A stretch of DNA of 36,102 bases from Oscillospiraceae bacterium (GTDB lineage: Bacteria; Bacillota; Clostridia; Oscillospirales; Ruminococcaceae). Location: the NCBI GenBank assembly GCA_902772105.1, contig CACXZI010000027.1, positions 1 to 36,102 on the forward strand, given 5' to 3'. The position numbers and the translations under genes are program-made. This document shows positions 8,314-16,972 of this stretch, piece after piece (position 1 is the stretch's first letter; each line of letters starts with the position of its first letter). The notes beneath the pieces are model-generated. The model made no database searches. It worked only from the letters and a program-made list of their open reading frames with translations, and had not been told where the DNA came from.

Positions 8314-9480
8314 CTAATTCCAAATTGGAGACATTTCTCTAAGTCTATTTACAGAATAAACTAAAACTTCAGCTATTTTGTCTATTTCTTCTTTTGTGTT
8401 TTCTTCGCTTAGGCTAATTCTTAAAGACCCATGAGCTAGTTCTGGTTTTAGCCCTATTGCTAATAAAACATGCGAAGGATCTAAAGAATTAGATGTGCAG
8501 GCAGAACCACTTGATGCACATATATTTTTAGAATCTAGCAAAAGTAGTAGCGACTCACCCTCAATTCCTTCAAAAGAAAGATTTAAATTTGAACTTAGCC
8601 TTTCTTTTAATGTTCCGTTAACTCTAAATTTTTCTATTTTTCCTTCTATTTTTTGTAGTAACATATCTCTTAAAATTTTAACTTTTTTTTCTTTTTCTTC
8701 TATGTTTTTTGTTGCTATTTCTAAAGCAGTTGCTATTGCATTTGCAAAGGCAACATTTTCTGTTCCTGCTCTTAGCATTTTTTCTTGGCCTCCGCCATCT
8801 AAAAAACTTTTTATTTTGGTGCCTTTTTTTATATATAATATCCCAACTCCTTTTGGAGCATGTATTTTGTGTCCTGAAATGGAAAGCAGATTTATATTGC
8901 CTTTATTTAAAGAAATATCTATGTGGCCAACTGCTTGAACGGCATCTGTGTGGAATGTTATATTTTTTTCCTTACATATTTTTGCTATTTTTTCAATTGG
9001 TTGTATTGTTCCTATTTCGTTATTGGCATACATTATTGAAACTAAAGAAGTTTTTTCTGTTATTGCTTTTTCAACCTGATTTTTATCTATTAAACCATCG
9101 CTGTTAACCGGAAGATATGTTACATTAAAGCCTTGTTTTTCTAAACTTTTAAAACTGTTTAAAACGGAGTGGTGTTCTATGTTTGATGTTATTAGATGTG
9201 TTTTTCCTTTTTCTTTTCCTAAAAATGCGCAAGATTTTATGGCCCAGTTGTTTGATTCGGTTCCGCATGATGTGAAAAAAATTTCTTCTTTTTCTGCTCC
9301 AAGTGCTTTGGCTGCTTTTTCTCTTGCTTTTTCTAATGCAAATTTTGCAGTATGAGCTATTTTATATATGCTGCTTGGATTTCCATAATTATCTTCAAAA
9401 AAAGGTAGCATAGCATCTAAACATGCTTTCGAAACTTTTGTTGTTGCAGCATTATCAACATAAATTATTTTTTCAGGCAA
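8314..9480 (-). CDS. iscS: cysteine desulfurase IscS/NifS
   Basis: A PLP enzyme that takes sulfur from L-cysteine for Fe-S clusters and tRNA thiolation. It has the YVDNAATT start, GTESNNWA, the internal-aldimine lysine in SISGHKIHAPKGVG (about Lys205) and the catalytic persulfide cysteine in SSGSACTS (about Cys328), with a clostridial NifS-like C-terminus. I prefer TTG at 9480, because GAGGTG (9487-9492) sits 6 nt before it. The frame can also open at GTG 9489, three codons longer, but that codon lies inside the SD. It is first in the run with iscU and may also supply sulfur to the TtcA-like protein at 26.9 kb (inference). Confidence 0.95.
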   Translation of the reverse strand: MPEKIIYVDNAATTKVSKACLDAMLPFFEDNYGNPSSIYKIAHTAKFALEKAREKAAKALGAEKEEIFFTSCGTESNNWAIKSCAFLGKEKGKTHLITSNIEHHSVLNSFKSLEKQGFNVTYLPVNSDGLIDKNQVEKAITEKTSLVSIMYANNEIGTIQPIEKIAKICKEKNITFHTDAVQAVGHIDISLNKGNINLLSISGHKIHAPKGVGILYIKKGTKIKSFLDGGGQEKMLRAGTENVAFANAIATALEIATKNIEEKEKKVKILRDMLLQKIEGKIEKFRVNGTLKERLSSNLNLSFEGIEGESLLLLLDSKNICASSGSACTSNSLDPSHVLLAIGLKPELAHGSLRISLSEENTKEEIDKIAEVLVYSVNRLREMSPIWN

Positions 9481-9523
9481 TTTTTTCACCTCACAATTTG
9501 TTAGAATTTCATATATTTTTTAA

Positions 9524-9552
9524 ATTATAACACTAAATATTTTCACTTTCAA
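9524..9552 (-). promoter_or_regulatory. promoter of the iscS-iscU-vanW run
   Basis: Read on the minus strand: TTGAAA, exactly 17 bp, then TATAAT, with TGT before the -10 (extended -10). It begins about 30-35 nt upstream of the iscS SD. It is one of the best promoter matches in the window. Confidence 0.7.
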
Positions 9553-10100
9553 TAATGTTGGATGTATTTTATTATTTATTTTTTATATAGTTATAAATTA
9601 TTAGATTTTTTTTGTTATTTTGAAATAAGTTTTTTGGTTTTAATTTTAAAATTGAGTATATAATTAAGATATATAAATGGGGGATTTCATTTTATAATTT
9701 AATAATAAAAATTGATATTATATTTAATTGATGTTATTTTAAATTTAATATAAAGCATAAACTTAGAACTATATTAAAATTTGTTATTTTTTAAATAATA
9801 TACCTTATGGTTAAATTTTTGTTTTTAAAAATAGCAATTAAAATATTTTAAATTTAATTATTTAATTTTAAATTTGGTAGTTTGATAAATATTTTTTATA
9901 TATTTTTCTTAAAATAATTTAGGTTAATTAAGATAGTTTTAGTTGCAATTATGATTGTTATATTTAGTTTAGTAAAGATATATTTAGTTGTTGTTAAGAT
10001 GAAATTTATTTTAAATTGAAATTTTGTGGTTGTTTTTATTATTAATGAGTTGTTTTTTAGGGGAGATGGTTTTTTCTATTAGAAATGGTGGTGTTGAAAA

Positions 10101-10189
10101 AATAATTTTTAGCAGATTAAAATTATGGTTGATTTTTAAATTTATAATAACTGTTTGTTATGAACTATTTAAAATTAGTTTTTTATGTT
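10101..10189 (+). repeat. 89-bp direct repeat, copy 1
   Basis: It carries TTTTTAGCAGATTAAAATTA and continues through AACTGTTTGTTATGAACTAT. It matches 10474-10562 with only about four mismatches, a displacement of 373 bp. No coding sense in either copy. Confidence 0.8.
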
Positions 10190-10473
10190 AATTATAGGTT
10201 ATTTTTTAAAACTAAAAATTTAATATTTTATGGTTTAAGATAAATAGATTAAAGTATGTTTTATGTTACATAATGATCTTTAAATATATTTATTTTAATT
10301 ATTTATTAATTTTGTTTATTAAATAGATTTAGAATTTAATACGATTTCTTAATTAGTTGCATAAGATTTTTAGAATTATTTTAAAAATTTTTTGAATATA
10401 TAGAAGTTGGTTTTAATTTAGAAGTTTTTTATTATTTTAAATTATAAAAACAAATCGTAGTTATTAAAAAATA

Positions 10474-10562
10474 TTAATTTTTAGCAGATTAAAATTATGG
10501 TTGATTTTTAAATTAATAATAACTGTTTGTTATGAACTATTTAAAATTGGTTTTTTATGTTT
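10474..10562 (+). repeat. 89-bp direct repeat, copy 2
   Basis: Second copy of the 10101-10189 element. It ends about 25 bp from the 3' end of rnhA, so the repeat could lie in that gene's 3' UTR. A small inverted repeat (ATAAC/GTTAT) is inside. Confidence 0.8.
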
Positions 10563-10587
10563 AAATATTTTTTATTTGAAATAAAAT

Positions 10588-11034
10588 CTATGTTTCTTTT
10601 TGTAGCTTTTTATATTCACTAACAGCAAGCTTGTCGCATCTTTCGTTTTCTTTTATGTTGGCATGCCCTTTAACCCAATTAAATTTTGTTTTATGTGTTT
10701 TTAAAAGATTTAAAAGTTCTTCCCATAAATCTTTATTCAGCGCTTTTTCTTTTTTGTTTTTCATCCAGTTGTTTTGTTGCCATCTAAAAACCCAACCTTT
10801 TTCAATTGAATCTACGATATATTTAGAATCTGTATATATTTCTGCATCACAACTTGTTTTAAGAGATTTTAGTGCGTTTATAACTCCTGTTAGTTCCATT
10901 CTGTTGTTTGTTGTTTCTTTTTCAGCACCACTTTTTTCTAAAATATGTTCGCCATATTTTATTATAAAAGCCCATCCACCAGGGCCTGGATTTTTGCTGC
11001 AAGCTCCATCCGTGTATATTATAACTTTTTTCAT
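10588..11034 (-). CDS. rnhA: ribonuclease HI
   Basis: Cleaves the RNA strand of RNA-DNA hybrids in the cytoplasm (R-loops, primers). The 148 residues align end to end with the bacterial RNase HI type. The metal-binding and catalytic residues are all present: Asp9 (YTDGACSKNPGPGG), Glu47 (RMEL), Asp69 (YTDSKY), His124 (VKGHA) and Asp134. The basic handle region with several Trp (WVFRWQQNNW) is present, as in E. coli-type enzymes. ATG at 11034 is preceded by AGGTGG. It is monocistronic and divergent from pgk. No convincing -35/-10 pair was found for it. Confidence 0.96.
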   Translation of the reverse strand: MKKVIIYTDGACSKNPGPGGWAFIIKYGEHILEKSGAEKETTNNRMELTGVINALKSLKTSCDAEIYTDSKYIVDSIEKGWVFRWQQNNWMKNKKEKALNKDLWEELLNLLKTHKTKFNWVKGHANIKENERCDKLAVSEYKKLQKET

Positions 11035-11214
11035 AATTCCACCTTTTTTTAAGTATAATAAATTTGAATGTTTAAATTTAATTTAAGCTCTTTAAATTCT
11101 AACAAGACAAATTAAATTTTTCAATAGAATGGTTGTATTTTTTAAATAGGTTTATTGTTTTATGTTTTAGTTTATTGTTTAAAATAAAAATTGTAAAAAA
11201 AATTAAAAGAATTG

Positions 11215-11243
11215 TTGTAAAAAAAATCAAAAAATGATATAAT
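11215..11243 (+). promoter_or_regulatory. promoter of pgk-tpiA
   Basis: TTGTAA (11215-11220), 17 bp, TATAAT (11238-11243) with TGA before the -10. The predicted leader before pgk is long (about 275 nt) and contains a duplicated copy of the pgk start region. Confidence 0.65.
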
Positions 11244-11415
11244 GCAAAAAGTTGAGATTTTTAATATATTTTGTGATTAAAAAAATTCCCAATTAGTTTT
11301 GCATAATAAAACAGAGGTTGTTTTTAGTTGGAGTGGTGTGTGCCCTTTAATTATTTTATTTAATTTTTTTGTTTTTTCTAGAAATGTCAATAGGGTTTTG
11401 AAAGGAGATTTTTTT

Positions 11416-11511
11416 ATGGATTTTAAAAAAAAAACAACTGATGATTTAGGTTTGTTTGGGTTTATGGCAGAAGTTTTTTTGTTTGTTTTGGAAATGTTAA
11501 TAAGGTTTTGA
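11416..11511 (+). CDS. 31-codon upstream ORF, truncated duplicate of the pgk start
   Basis: A small ORF with its own SD (AAAGGAG at 11401-11407) and an ATG. Its first codons ([15 protein letters not shown]) repeat those of pgk ([16 protein letters not shown]). The DNA around both ATGs, including about 25 nt before the SD, is nearly the same, offset by 109 bp, so this is a tandem duplication of the pgk start. The copy then diverges and ends at TGA 11509-11511, directly against the pgk SD. It may be only a relic, but the SD-ATG-stop layout would allow leader-peptide translation coupled to pgk (inference). Confidence 0.5.
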   Translation: MDFKKKTTDDLGLFGFMAEVFLFVLEMLIRF

Positions 11512-11524
11512 AAGGAGATTTTTT

Positions 11525-12730
11525 ATGGATTTTTTAAAGAAAAAAACAATTGATGATTTAGATTTGTTTGGAAAAAGAGTGCTTTTGCGGTGCGATTTTA
11601 ATGTTCCTTTAAAAGGAGGAAAAATAACCGATGAAAATAGAATTATTAAGGCACTGCCAACAATTGAAAAAATAATAGAAAAGGGCGGGAAATTAATTAT
11701 TTGTTCGCATCTTGGAAAACCAAAAGGGGAGCCTAAAAAAGAGTTTTCTTTGGAAGTTGTTTGCAAGGCTCTATCTGAAAAGTTAAAAAAAGATGTTGTT
11801 TTTGCTGCTGATGATGAAGTTGTTGGAGAGAACGCAAAAAAAGCTGTTGAAAATATGAAAAATGGTGATGTTGTTCTTTTGGAAAACACGCGTTTTAGAA
11901 AAGAAGAAACAAAAAATGAAGAAAAGTTTAGCAAAGAACTTTCAACGTTGGCGGATGTTTTTGTTAACGATGCTTTTGGTGCTGTTCATAGAGCTCATTG
12001 TTCAACTGTTGGGGTTGCTAAATATGTTAAAGAAACTGCTGTTGGATATTTAATAGAAAAGGAATTAAAATTTTTGGGGCAGGCTGTTAAAAACCCAAAA
12101 AGACCTTTTGTTAATATTTTGGGAGGAGCTAAGGTTGCTGATAAATTAGGTGTTATTGATAATTTATTAAACTCTGCCGATCTTTTAATAATAGGAGGAG
12201 GAATGTCATACACATTCTTAAAAGCAAAGGGGCTTTCTGTTGGAACTTCTTTAATTGATGAAGAAAAAATTCCTTATTGTAAAAAGATGTTGGAAAAAGC
12301 AGAACAAAAAGGAGTTAAAATTCTTCTGCCGGTTGATTGTTTGATGATTAAAGATTTCCCAGACCCTATTGATTCTCCTGTTGACCCTGTTGTTTGCCCT
12401 GTTGAAAGAATGCAAGAAGATTTGATGGGGGTTGATATTGGACCTAAAACAGCTGAAATTTTTTCTAATGCTTTAAAAGATGCTAAAACTGTTGTTTGGA
12501 ATGGGCCTATGGGGGTTTTTGAAAATAAACAGCTAGCAACAGGAACAAAAGCTGTTGCAAAGGCACTATCTGAAATTGATGCAATAACAATTGTTGGAGG
12601 GGGAGATTCTGCTGCTGCAATTAATATGCTAGGGCTTTCTGATAAAATAAGTCATATTTCAACTGGAGGAGGAGCTTGTCTTGAATTTTTAGAAGGAAAA
12701 GTTCTTCCTGGAATTGAATGCATTGATTAA
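11525..12730 (+). CDS. pgk: phosphoglycerate kinase
   Basis: Transfers phosphate between 1,3-bisphosphoglycerate and ADP, an ATP-forming step of glycolysis. At 401 residues it is full length. Signatures: [12 protein letters not shown] near the N-terminus, [29 protein letters not shown], the hinge and nucleotide site [19 protein letters not shown], and the glycine-rich GGGDSAAA with [12 protein letters not shown] at the end. SD AAGGAG (11513-11518) is 6 nt from the ATG. tpiA follows after 24 nt. The gap gene that usually precedes pgk in Clostridia is not in this window; in its place lies a leader with a duplicated pgk start. Confidence 0.97.
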   Translation: MDFLKKKTIDDLDLFGKRVLLRCDFNVPLKGGKITDENRIIKALPTIEKIIEKGGKLIICSHLGKPKGEPKKEFSLEVVCKALSEKLKKDVVFAADDEVVGENAKKAVENMKNGDVVLLENTRFRKEETKNEEKFSKELSTLADVFVNDAFGAVHRAHCSTVGVAKYVKETAVGYLIEKELKFLGQAVKNPKRPFVNILGGAKVADKLGVIDNLLNSADLLIIGGGMSYTFLKAKGLSVGTSLIDEEKIPYCKKMLEKAEQKGVKILLPVDCLMIKDFPDPIDSPVDPVVCPVERMQEDLMGVDIGPKTAEIFSNALKDAKTVVWNGPMGVFENKQLATGTKAVAKALSEIDAITIVGGGDSAAAINMLGLSDKISHISTGGGACLEFLEGKVLPGIECID

Positions 12731-12754
12731 AATTTTTATGATAGGAGAAAAAAG

Positions 12755-13528
12755 ATGCAAGGAACAAAAAGAAGGTTTTTAATTGCTGGAAACTGGAAGA
12801 TGAACAAAACTTTAAAAGAAACAGAAGAATTTTTTGATATGTTTATGTCTTTTAAAAAAGATTTTGGTGTTGATGTTTTGTTTTGTGTGCCTTTTACAGA
12901 TTTAAAAACTGCTTTAGAAAAAACAAAAGATTCAAAAATTAAAATAGCGGCACAAAATTGCCATTTCGAAGAAAAAGGAGCTTTCACAGGAGAAATTTCT
13001 GCTAATATGTTAAAGGAACTTGGTTGTAGATATGTTTTGTTGGGGCATAGTGAAAGAAGGCAATATTTTAACGAAACAGATTTAACTGTTAATTTGCGCC
13101 TAAAGGCTGCTCTAAAAGAAGGGCTAAAGGCTATTGTTTGTGTTGGAGAAACTTTAGAGCAAAGGAAAGATAACATAACAGACGAAGTTATTGCAATTCA
13201 AATTAAAACTGCTTTAAAAGATGTTTCAAAAGCTGAAATTGATGGTGTTGTTATTGCATATGAACCTATTTGGGCTATTGGAACTGGAGAAAATGCAACA
13301 AAAGAGCAGGCAGAGGATGTTTGCAAAAAAATTAGAAAAGAAATAGAAAAGCTTTATGATAGTGAAGTTGCACAAAAGACTTTAATTTTATATGGTGGCT
13401 CTATGAAACCTGCTAACTGTGAAGAATTGTTAAAAGAAGAAGATATTGATGGCGGGTTGATTGGAGGGGCTTCTTTAAAGTCAGAAGAATTTTTGAAAAT
13501 TGTTGATGTTGCTGAAAAAATAAGATAG
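12755..13528 (+). CDS. tpiA: triose-phosphate isomerase
   Basis: Interconverts dihydroxyacetone phosphate and glyceraldehyde 3-phosphate. 257 residues, normal. Catalytic residues are all visible: Lys15 in GNWKMN, His98 in LGHSERR and Glu170 in AYEPIWAIGTG, plus the phosphate-binding YGGSMKPAN and GLIGGASL near the C-terminus. ATG at 12755 with TAGGAG upstream; 24 nt after pgk, so the two form an operon. gpmI is 343 nt downstream with its own predicted promoter. Confidence 0.97.
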   Translation: MQGTKRRFLIAGNWKMNKTLKETEEFFDMFMSFKKDFGVDVLFCVPFTDLKTALEKTKDSKIKIAAQNCHFEEKGAFTGEISANMLKELGCRYVLLGHSERRQYFNETDLTVNLRLKAALKEGLKAIVCVGETLEQRKDNITDEVIAIQIKTALKDVSKAEIDGVVIAYEPIWAIGTGENATKEQAEDVCKKIRKEIEKLYDSEVAQKTLILYGGSMKPANCEELLKEEDIDGGLIGGASLKSEEFLKIVDVAEKIR

Positions 13529-13822
13529 TTTTTTGGTGTATATTTTTATTAATTTTATTTGAATTTTATATAAACAGGAAATAGCAGTTAACAGGATTTT
13601 TTAATAATTTGCGGTGATTTGTTTTTGTTTTTATATGTAATTAAAAGAAAGCTATTTTTTGATTTTATTTTGTTGAACAAGGGTTTTAAAAGGCATGAAG
13701 TAATTTAAATTTAGAAAATATATCTTGTTATTTTTAGGGAATTTAAAATAAATTTATTTATTATTTTAATGTGTTTATATTTTGGTTACGGTATAAATTT
13801 TTATAAATAAAAACAGGTTATA
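13529..13822 (+). other. tpiA-gpmI spacer
   Basis: AT-rich sequence with no frame, array or clear hairpin. It ends at the predicted gpmI promoter. Confidence 0.5.
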
Positions 13823-13850
13823 TTGTATATAGGAATTTATGTTGTATAAT
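13823..13850 (+). promoter_or_regulatory. predicted gpmI promoter
   Basis: TTGTAT (13823-13828), 16 bp, TATAAT (13845-13850), about 20 nt before the GTG start, so the leader is very short. The SD AGAGGTG (13858-13864) follows. Confidence 0.45.
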
Positions 13851-13871
13851 AAATTTAAGAGGTGATTTTTC

Positions 13872-15389
13872 GTGAAAAGGCCAGTTGTTTTGGCGATTTT
13901 GGATGGTTTTGGAGAAACAAAAAAGGAAGAAGGAAATGCTGTTAAAGCTGCCAAAACTCCCACTTTAGATGCTATAGTTAAAAAATATCCAACTGCTATG
14001 CTACAAGCAAGTGGGGCTTTTGTTGGTTTGCCAGAAGGGCAAATTGGAAATTCTGAAGTGGGGCACACAAATATTGGAGCAGGTAGAATTGTATATCAAA
14101 GTTTGGCTAGAATTAATAACGCCATAGAAGACAAAACTTTTTTTTCTAATGAAGCTTTTTTAAGTGTTATTAATAACTGCAAAAAAAATTCTTCCGCTTT
14201 GCATCTTTTGGGGCTTTTGTCCGACGGAGGAGTGCATAGCCATATAAATCATATTTATGCTTTATTAGAGCTTGCAAAAAAAGAAGGTTTAACTGAAGTA
14301 TATATAGACGTTTTCACCGATGGAAGGGATGTTTCGCCTAATTCTGCTGTTTCTTTTATTAAAGAACTTACCAAAAAAATAAAAGAAATTGGTGTGGGAA
14401 AAATAGCAACCATAAGTGGAAGATATTATGCAATGGATAGAGATAATAGGTGGGATAGAGTTAAAAAAGCATATGATGCTATTGTTAACGGAATTGGAAA
14501 ATTTGAAGAAGACCCATTAAAAGTTGTTGAAGATTCATATAAAGAAGGAATCACCGATGAATTTATTGTTCCTTGTGTTTGTTTAAAAGGAGTATCTTTA
14601 AAAGAAAACGATGGAGTTATATTTTTTAATTTTAGGCCGGACAGAGCAAGACAAATAACAAAAGCGTTAACATTTAAAGATTTTGATGGATTTGAAAGAG
14701 AAAAAGGTTATTTTAAAGTTTTTTTTGTTTGCATGACAAGATATGATGAAACTTTTAAAGATGTTTTGGTTGCTTATGATGCTGTTGAATTAAAAAACAC
14801 ATTTGGGGAATATATTTCAAAAAAAGGGCTAAAACAGCTAAGAATTGCAGAAACCGAAAAATATGCACATGTAACATTTTTTTTCAATGGTGGAAAAGAA
14901 GAAAAATTTTTAAATGAAGATAGAATTTTAATTAAGTCTCCTGCTGTTGCAACATATGATTTAAAACCTCAAATGAGTGCTTTTGAAGTGTGTAGTGAAG
15001 TTGTTTCAAAAATTGAGTCTTTAGAATATGATGTTATTATTTTAAATTTTGCAAATTGCGATATGGTTGGGCATACTGGGGTTTTTGATGCTTGCGTTAA
15101 AGCTGTTGAAACTGTTGATAGCTGTGTTTTAGATATTTTAAAAGCTGTTGAAAAGGTTGGAGGAGTTTTAATTATAACTGCCGATCATGGAAATGCTGAA
15201 GAGATGATTGATTCAAAAGGAGGGGTTTTAACTTCTCATACAACAAACCCTGTTATTTTTTCTGTTTTATTTCATGATTGCAAACTAAAAGAAAAAGGAA
15301 GACTTTGTGACATAGCGCCTACTATGCTTAATATTTTAGGGCTTGAAAAACCGCAAGAAATGACTGGAGAGTCTTTAATTTGCGATTAG
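13872..15389 (+). CDS. gpmI: 2,3-bisphosphoglycerate-independent phosphoglycerate mutase
   Basis: Interconverts 3- and 2-phosphoglycerate using two Mn ions. 505 residues, normal. It opens with PVVLAILDGFG (first metal Asp). The phosphorylated serine is Ser61 in GQIGNSEVGHTNIGAGR. Further signatures are HLLGLLSDGGVHSH, DVFTDGRD, FFNFRPDRARQ and, at the C-terminus, the metal sites NCDMVGHTG and TADHGNAEEM. GTG start at 13872 with AGAGGTG upstream. Its last ten bases overlap the TTG start of the first TM2 gene, whose SD lies inside the gpmI codons. A mutated copy of this 3' end reappears at about 16240 (see findings). Confidence 0.97.
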   Translation: MKRPVVLAILDGFGETKKEEGNAVKAAKTPTLDAIVKKYPTAMLQASGAFVGLPEGQIGNSEVGHTNIGAGRIVYQSLARINNAIEDKTFFSNEAFLSVINNCKKNSSALHLLGLLSDGGVHSHINHIYALLELAKKEGLTEVYIDVFTDGRDVSPNSAVSFIKELTKKIKEIGVGKIATISGRYYAMDRDNRWDRVKKAYDAIVNGIGKFEEDPLKVVEDSYKEGITDEFIVPCVCLKGVSLKENDGVIFFNFRPDRARQITKALTFKDFDGFEREKGYFKVFFVCMTRYDETFKDVLVAYDAVELKNTFGEYISKKGLKQLRIAETEKYAHVTFFFNGGKEEKFLNEDRILIKSPAVATYDLKPQMSAFEVCSEVVSKIESLEYDVIILNFANCDMVGHTGVFDACVKAVETVDSCVLDILKAVEKVGGVLIITADHGNAEEMIDSKGGVLTSHTTNPVIFSVLFHDCKLKEKGRLCDIAPTMLNILGLEKPQEMTGESLICD

Positions 15390-16084
15390 AATTAAAAGAA
15401 AAAGAAGTTGATGAAAAATTAAGTGATAAGGAATTTTTAAAGGTTTTAGAAATTGCTTTGAGTTGGGGTTTTTTAGGAATACACAGAATATATGTTAAAA
15501 AAATTTTTAGTGGAATTTTATATATTCTTTTTGTTGTGGTTGCTTTTATGCCTTGTCTTATTTTTAAAATTGAGGCAAAAAAGATGGTTTTTTTCATTTT
15601 TTATGTGCTTTTTTTTGTTTATGTGTTTTATGTTAAAGATTTGATTTATATTGTTACAGGAAGGTTTAAAGATAAAGAAGGAAAGGTTATTAAAGAAAAA
15701 TGTTCTTGTAGCAAATTATTATATGATGAAAATGTTAGCCATTTAGATTTTAATGTTTTACTTAGATTATCTAGAATAAAATTATCAAGACGGGCTTATA
15801 AAAGGGATAATGCTGGTTATTTGGGGCTATATTTATTTTATGCCGGCCATTTTAAAAAGGGTATGTTTTATATTATTTTAGATATGTTGGGGTATCTTTC
15901 TATTTCTACATGTATTTCTTTTTCTCTAAATTATATACTTATAGTTGTTTTTTTGGTTTGTTTTTATCTGCCTGTTTTTTTGTTTGTTTCATTTGATAGA
16001 CATTTAATAAAAAAAAAGATGTTTAAAGACAAAGATGGAAAGATTGTTTGTGTTAAAGGAACTAATAAATATAATTTTTATTAA
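15380..16084 (+). CDS. TM2-domain membrane protein, double module (copy 1)
   Basis: 234 residues of a small-membrane-protein family of unknown function. Two TM2-like modules in tandem are visible. Module 1 (about 10-105) has LGIHRIYVKKIFSGILYI and ends VTGRFKDKEGKVI. Module 2 (about 125-230) has LGLYLFYAGHFKKGMFYI and ends FKDKDGKIV. Each contains hydrophobic helices around a charged turn. It starts at TTG 15380, overlapping the last codons of gpmI by 10 nt, with SD GGAG (15366-15369) inside gpmI, so translation is coupled to gpmI. First of six related genes up to 19067. No catalytic residues are expected for TM2 proteins. Confidence 0.8.
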   Translation: MRLELKEKEVDEKLSDKEFLKVLEIALSWGFLGIHRIYVKKIFSGILYILFVVVAFMPCLIFKIEAKKMVFFIFYVLFFVYVFYVKDLIYIVTGRFKDKEGKVIKEKCSCSKLLYDENVSHLDFNVLLRLSRIKLSRRAYKRDNAGYLGLYLFYAGHFKKGMFYIILDMLGYLSISTCISFSLNYILIVVFLVCFYLPVFLFVSFDRHLIKKKMFKDKDGKIVCVKGTNKYNFY

Positions 16085-16229
16085 CAGTTTTGTAGAATAT
16101 TAATTATTTAATATAAATAAAAATATGGATTTTTTAGAGTTTTTATTAGTAGATTTTGAATGGAATTTTTAGTTTGTTTTAAATTAAATGTTTTTTGTAA
16201 TTATAAATTTTATTTTAGAATCTTAAAAG

Positions 16230-16268
16230 TTTAAATATGTGATTGGAGAGTTTTTAATTTGCGATTAG
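16230..16268 (+). repeat. fossil copy of the gpmI 3' end
   Basis: This stretch reads like the gpmI C-terminus (about VIGEFLICD then TAG, against MTGESLICD then TAG in gpmI) but is detached from any gpmI body. It supplies the SD (GGAG 16245-16248) and TTG start of the second TM2 gene. It shows that the TM2 gene was duplicated together with the neighbouring gpmI tail. Confidence 0.75.
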
Positions 16269-16972
16269 AACTAAAAGAAAAAGAAGTTGATGAGAATTTA
16301 AGTGAAAAGGAATTTTCAAAGGTTTTAAATATTGCTTTAAAATGGGGCTTTTTTGGAATGCATAGAATTTATGTTAAAAAAGTTTTTAGTGGAATTTTAT
16401 ATAATTTTTTTAGTTTTGGTATAATTTTGTTTGTTTTTATTTGGCATATATTATCTAAATTTTATTCTTTTTGTGATTTTGGAAATTTTCATTTTTTTGT
16501 TGCTTTTATTGGAATATTTGTTAGTCATTTATTTTATATTAAAGATTTAATTTATATTGTTACAGGCAGGTTTAAAGATAAAGAAGGAAAGGTTATTAAA
16601 AAAAATTGTTGCAAGGATGAGAATTTAGATGATGAAAAAATTAGTCCTTTAGATTTAAATATTTTACTTAGATTAACAAGGCTTGGCAAAGGGGATTTGG
16701 TTAGTTGTTTTGGCATATATTTATTTTATGCAGGGCATTTTAAAAAGGGCTTTTTATATATTGTTTTAAATATTTTGAGTTATTTTTTTCTGATTTCAAA
16801 ATTTTTTATAAATATTAAAATTTTATATATTGTTATTTTTATTTTTGTTTTTCAGCTTACTATTTATTTTTTAGTTTTATATGATAGACATTTAATTGAA
16901 AAAAAGATGTTTAAAGATAAAGACGGGAAGATTGTTTGTTTTAAAAGAACCGATGAATACTATTTTTATTGA
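16259..16972 (+). CDS. TM2-domain membrane protein, double module (copy 2)
   Basis: 237 residues, a close paralog of the gene just upstream. The first eleven residues differ by none (MRLELKEKEVD), and the two-module layout is the same: GMHRIYVKKVFSGILY with VTGRFKDKEGKVIK, then FGIYLFYAGHFKKGFLYI with FKDKDGKIVC. Several hydrophobic helices; function unknown. TTG start at 16259 with GGAG 10 nt upstream, the same spacing as copy 1, because the start context was copied from the end of gpmI. The hydrophobic segments have diverged more than the motif loops, which suggests selection on the loops (inference). Confidence 0.8.
   Translation: MRLELKEKEVDENLSEKEFSKVLNIALKWGFFGMHRIYVKKVFSGILYNFFSFGIILFVFIWHILSKFYSFCDFGNFHFFVAFIGIFVSHLFYIKDLIYIVTGRFKDKEGKVIKKNCCKDENLDDEKISPLDLNILLRLTRLGKGDLVSCFGIYLFYAGHFKKGFLYIVLNILSYFFLISKFFINIKILYIVIFIFVFQLTIYFLVLYDRHLIEKKMFKDKDGKIVCFKRTDEYYFY

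Larger units (their letters stand above)
9553..10587. other. 1-kb gene-free spacer
   Basis: AT-rich spacer between the iscS promoter and the 3' end of rnhA. No frame of useful length or RNA gene is seen. Its only clear structure is an 89-bp dispersed direct repeat, listed separately. Confidence 0.6.

Noticed and set aside
8495-9107. Plus-strand frames of 132-147 codons
   Set aside because: Antisense shadows of iscS, which has all catalytic residues. No SD or family signature.
10631-11086. 151-codon plus-strand frame
   Set aside because: Antisense of rnhA, which is complete.
11299-11415. 5' extension of the upstream ORF in the pgk leader
   Set aside because: Open by chance; the SD points to ATG 11416, and I could not convincingly match the extension to the end of a gap gene.
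11497-11934. 145-codon minus-strand frame
   Set aside because: Antisense of the start of pgk; Ser/Phe-rich shadow with no signature.
12736-13176. 146-codon minus-strand frame
   Set aside because: Antisense of tpiA; no SD, no signature.
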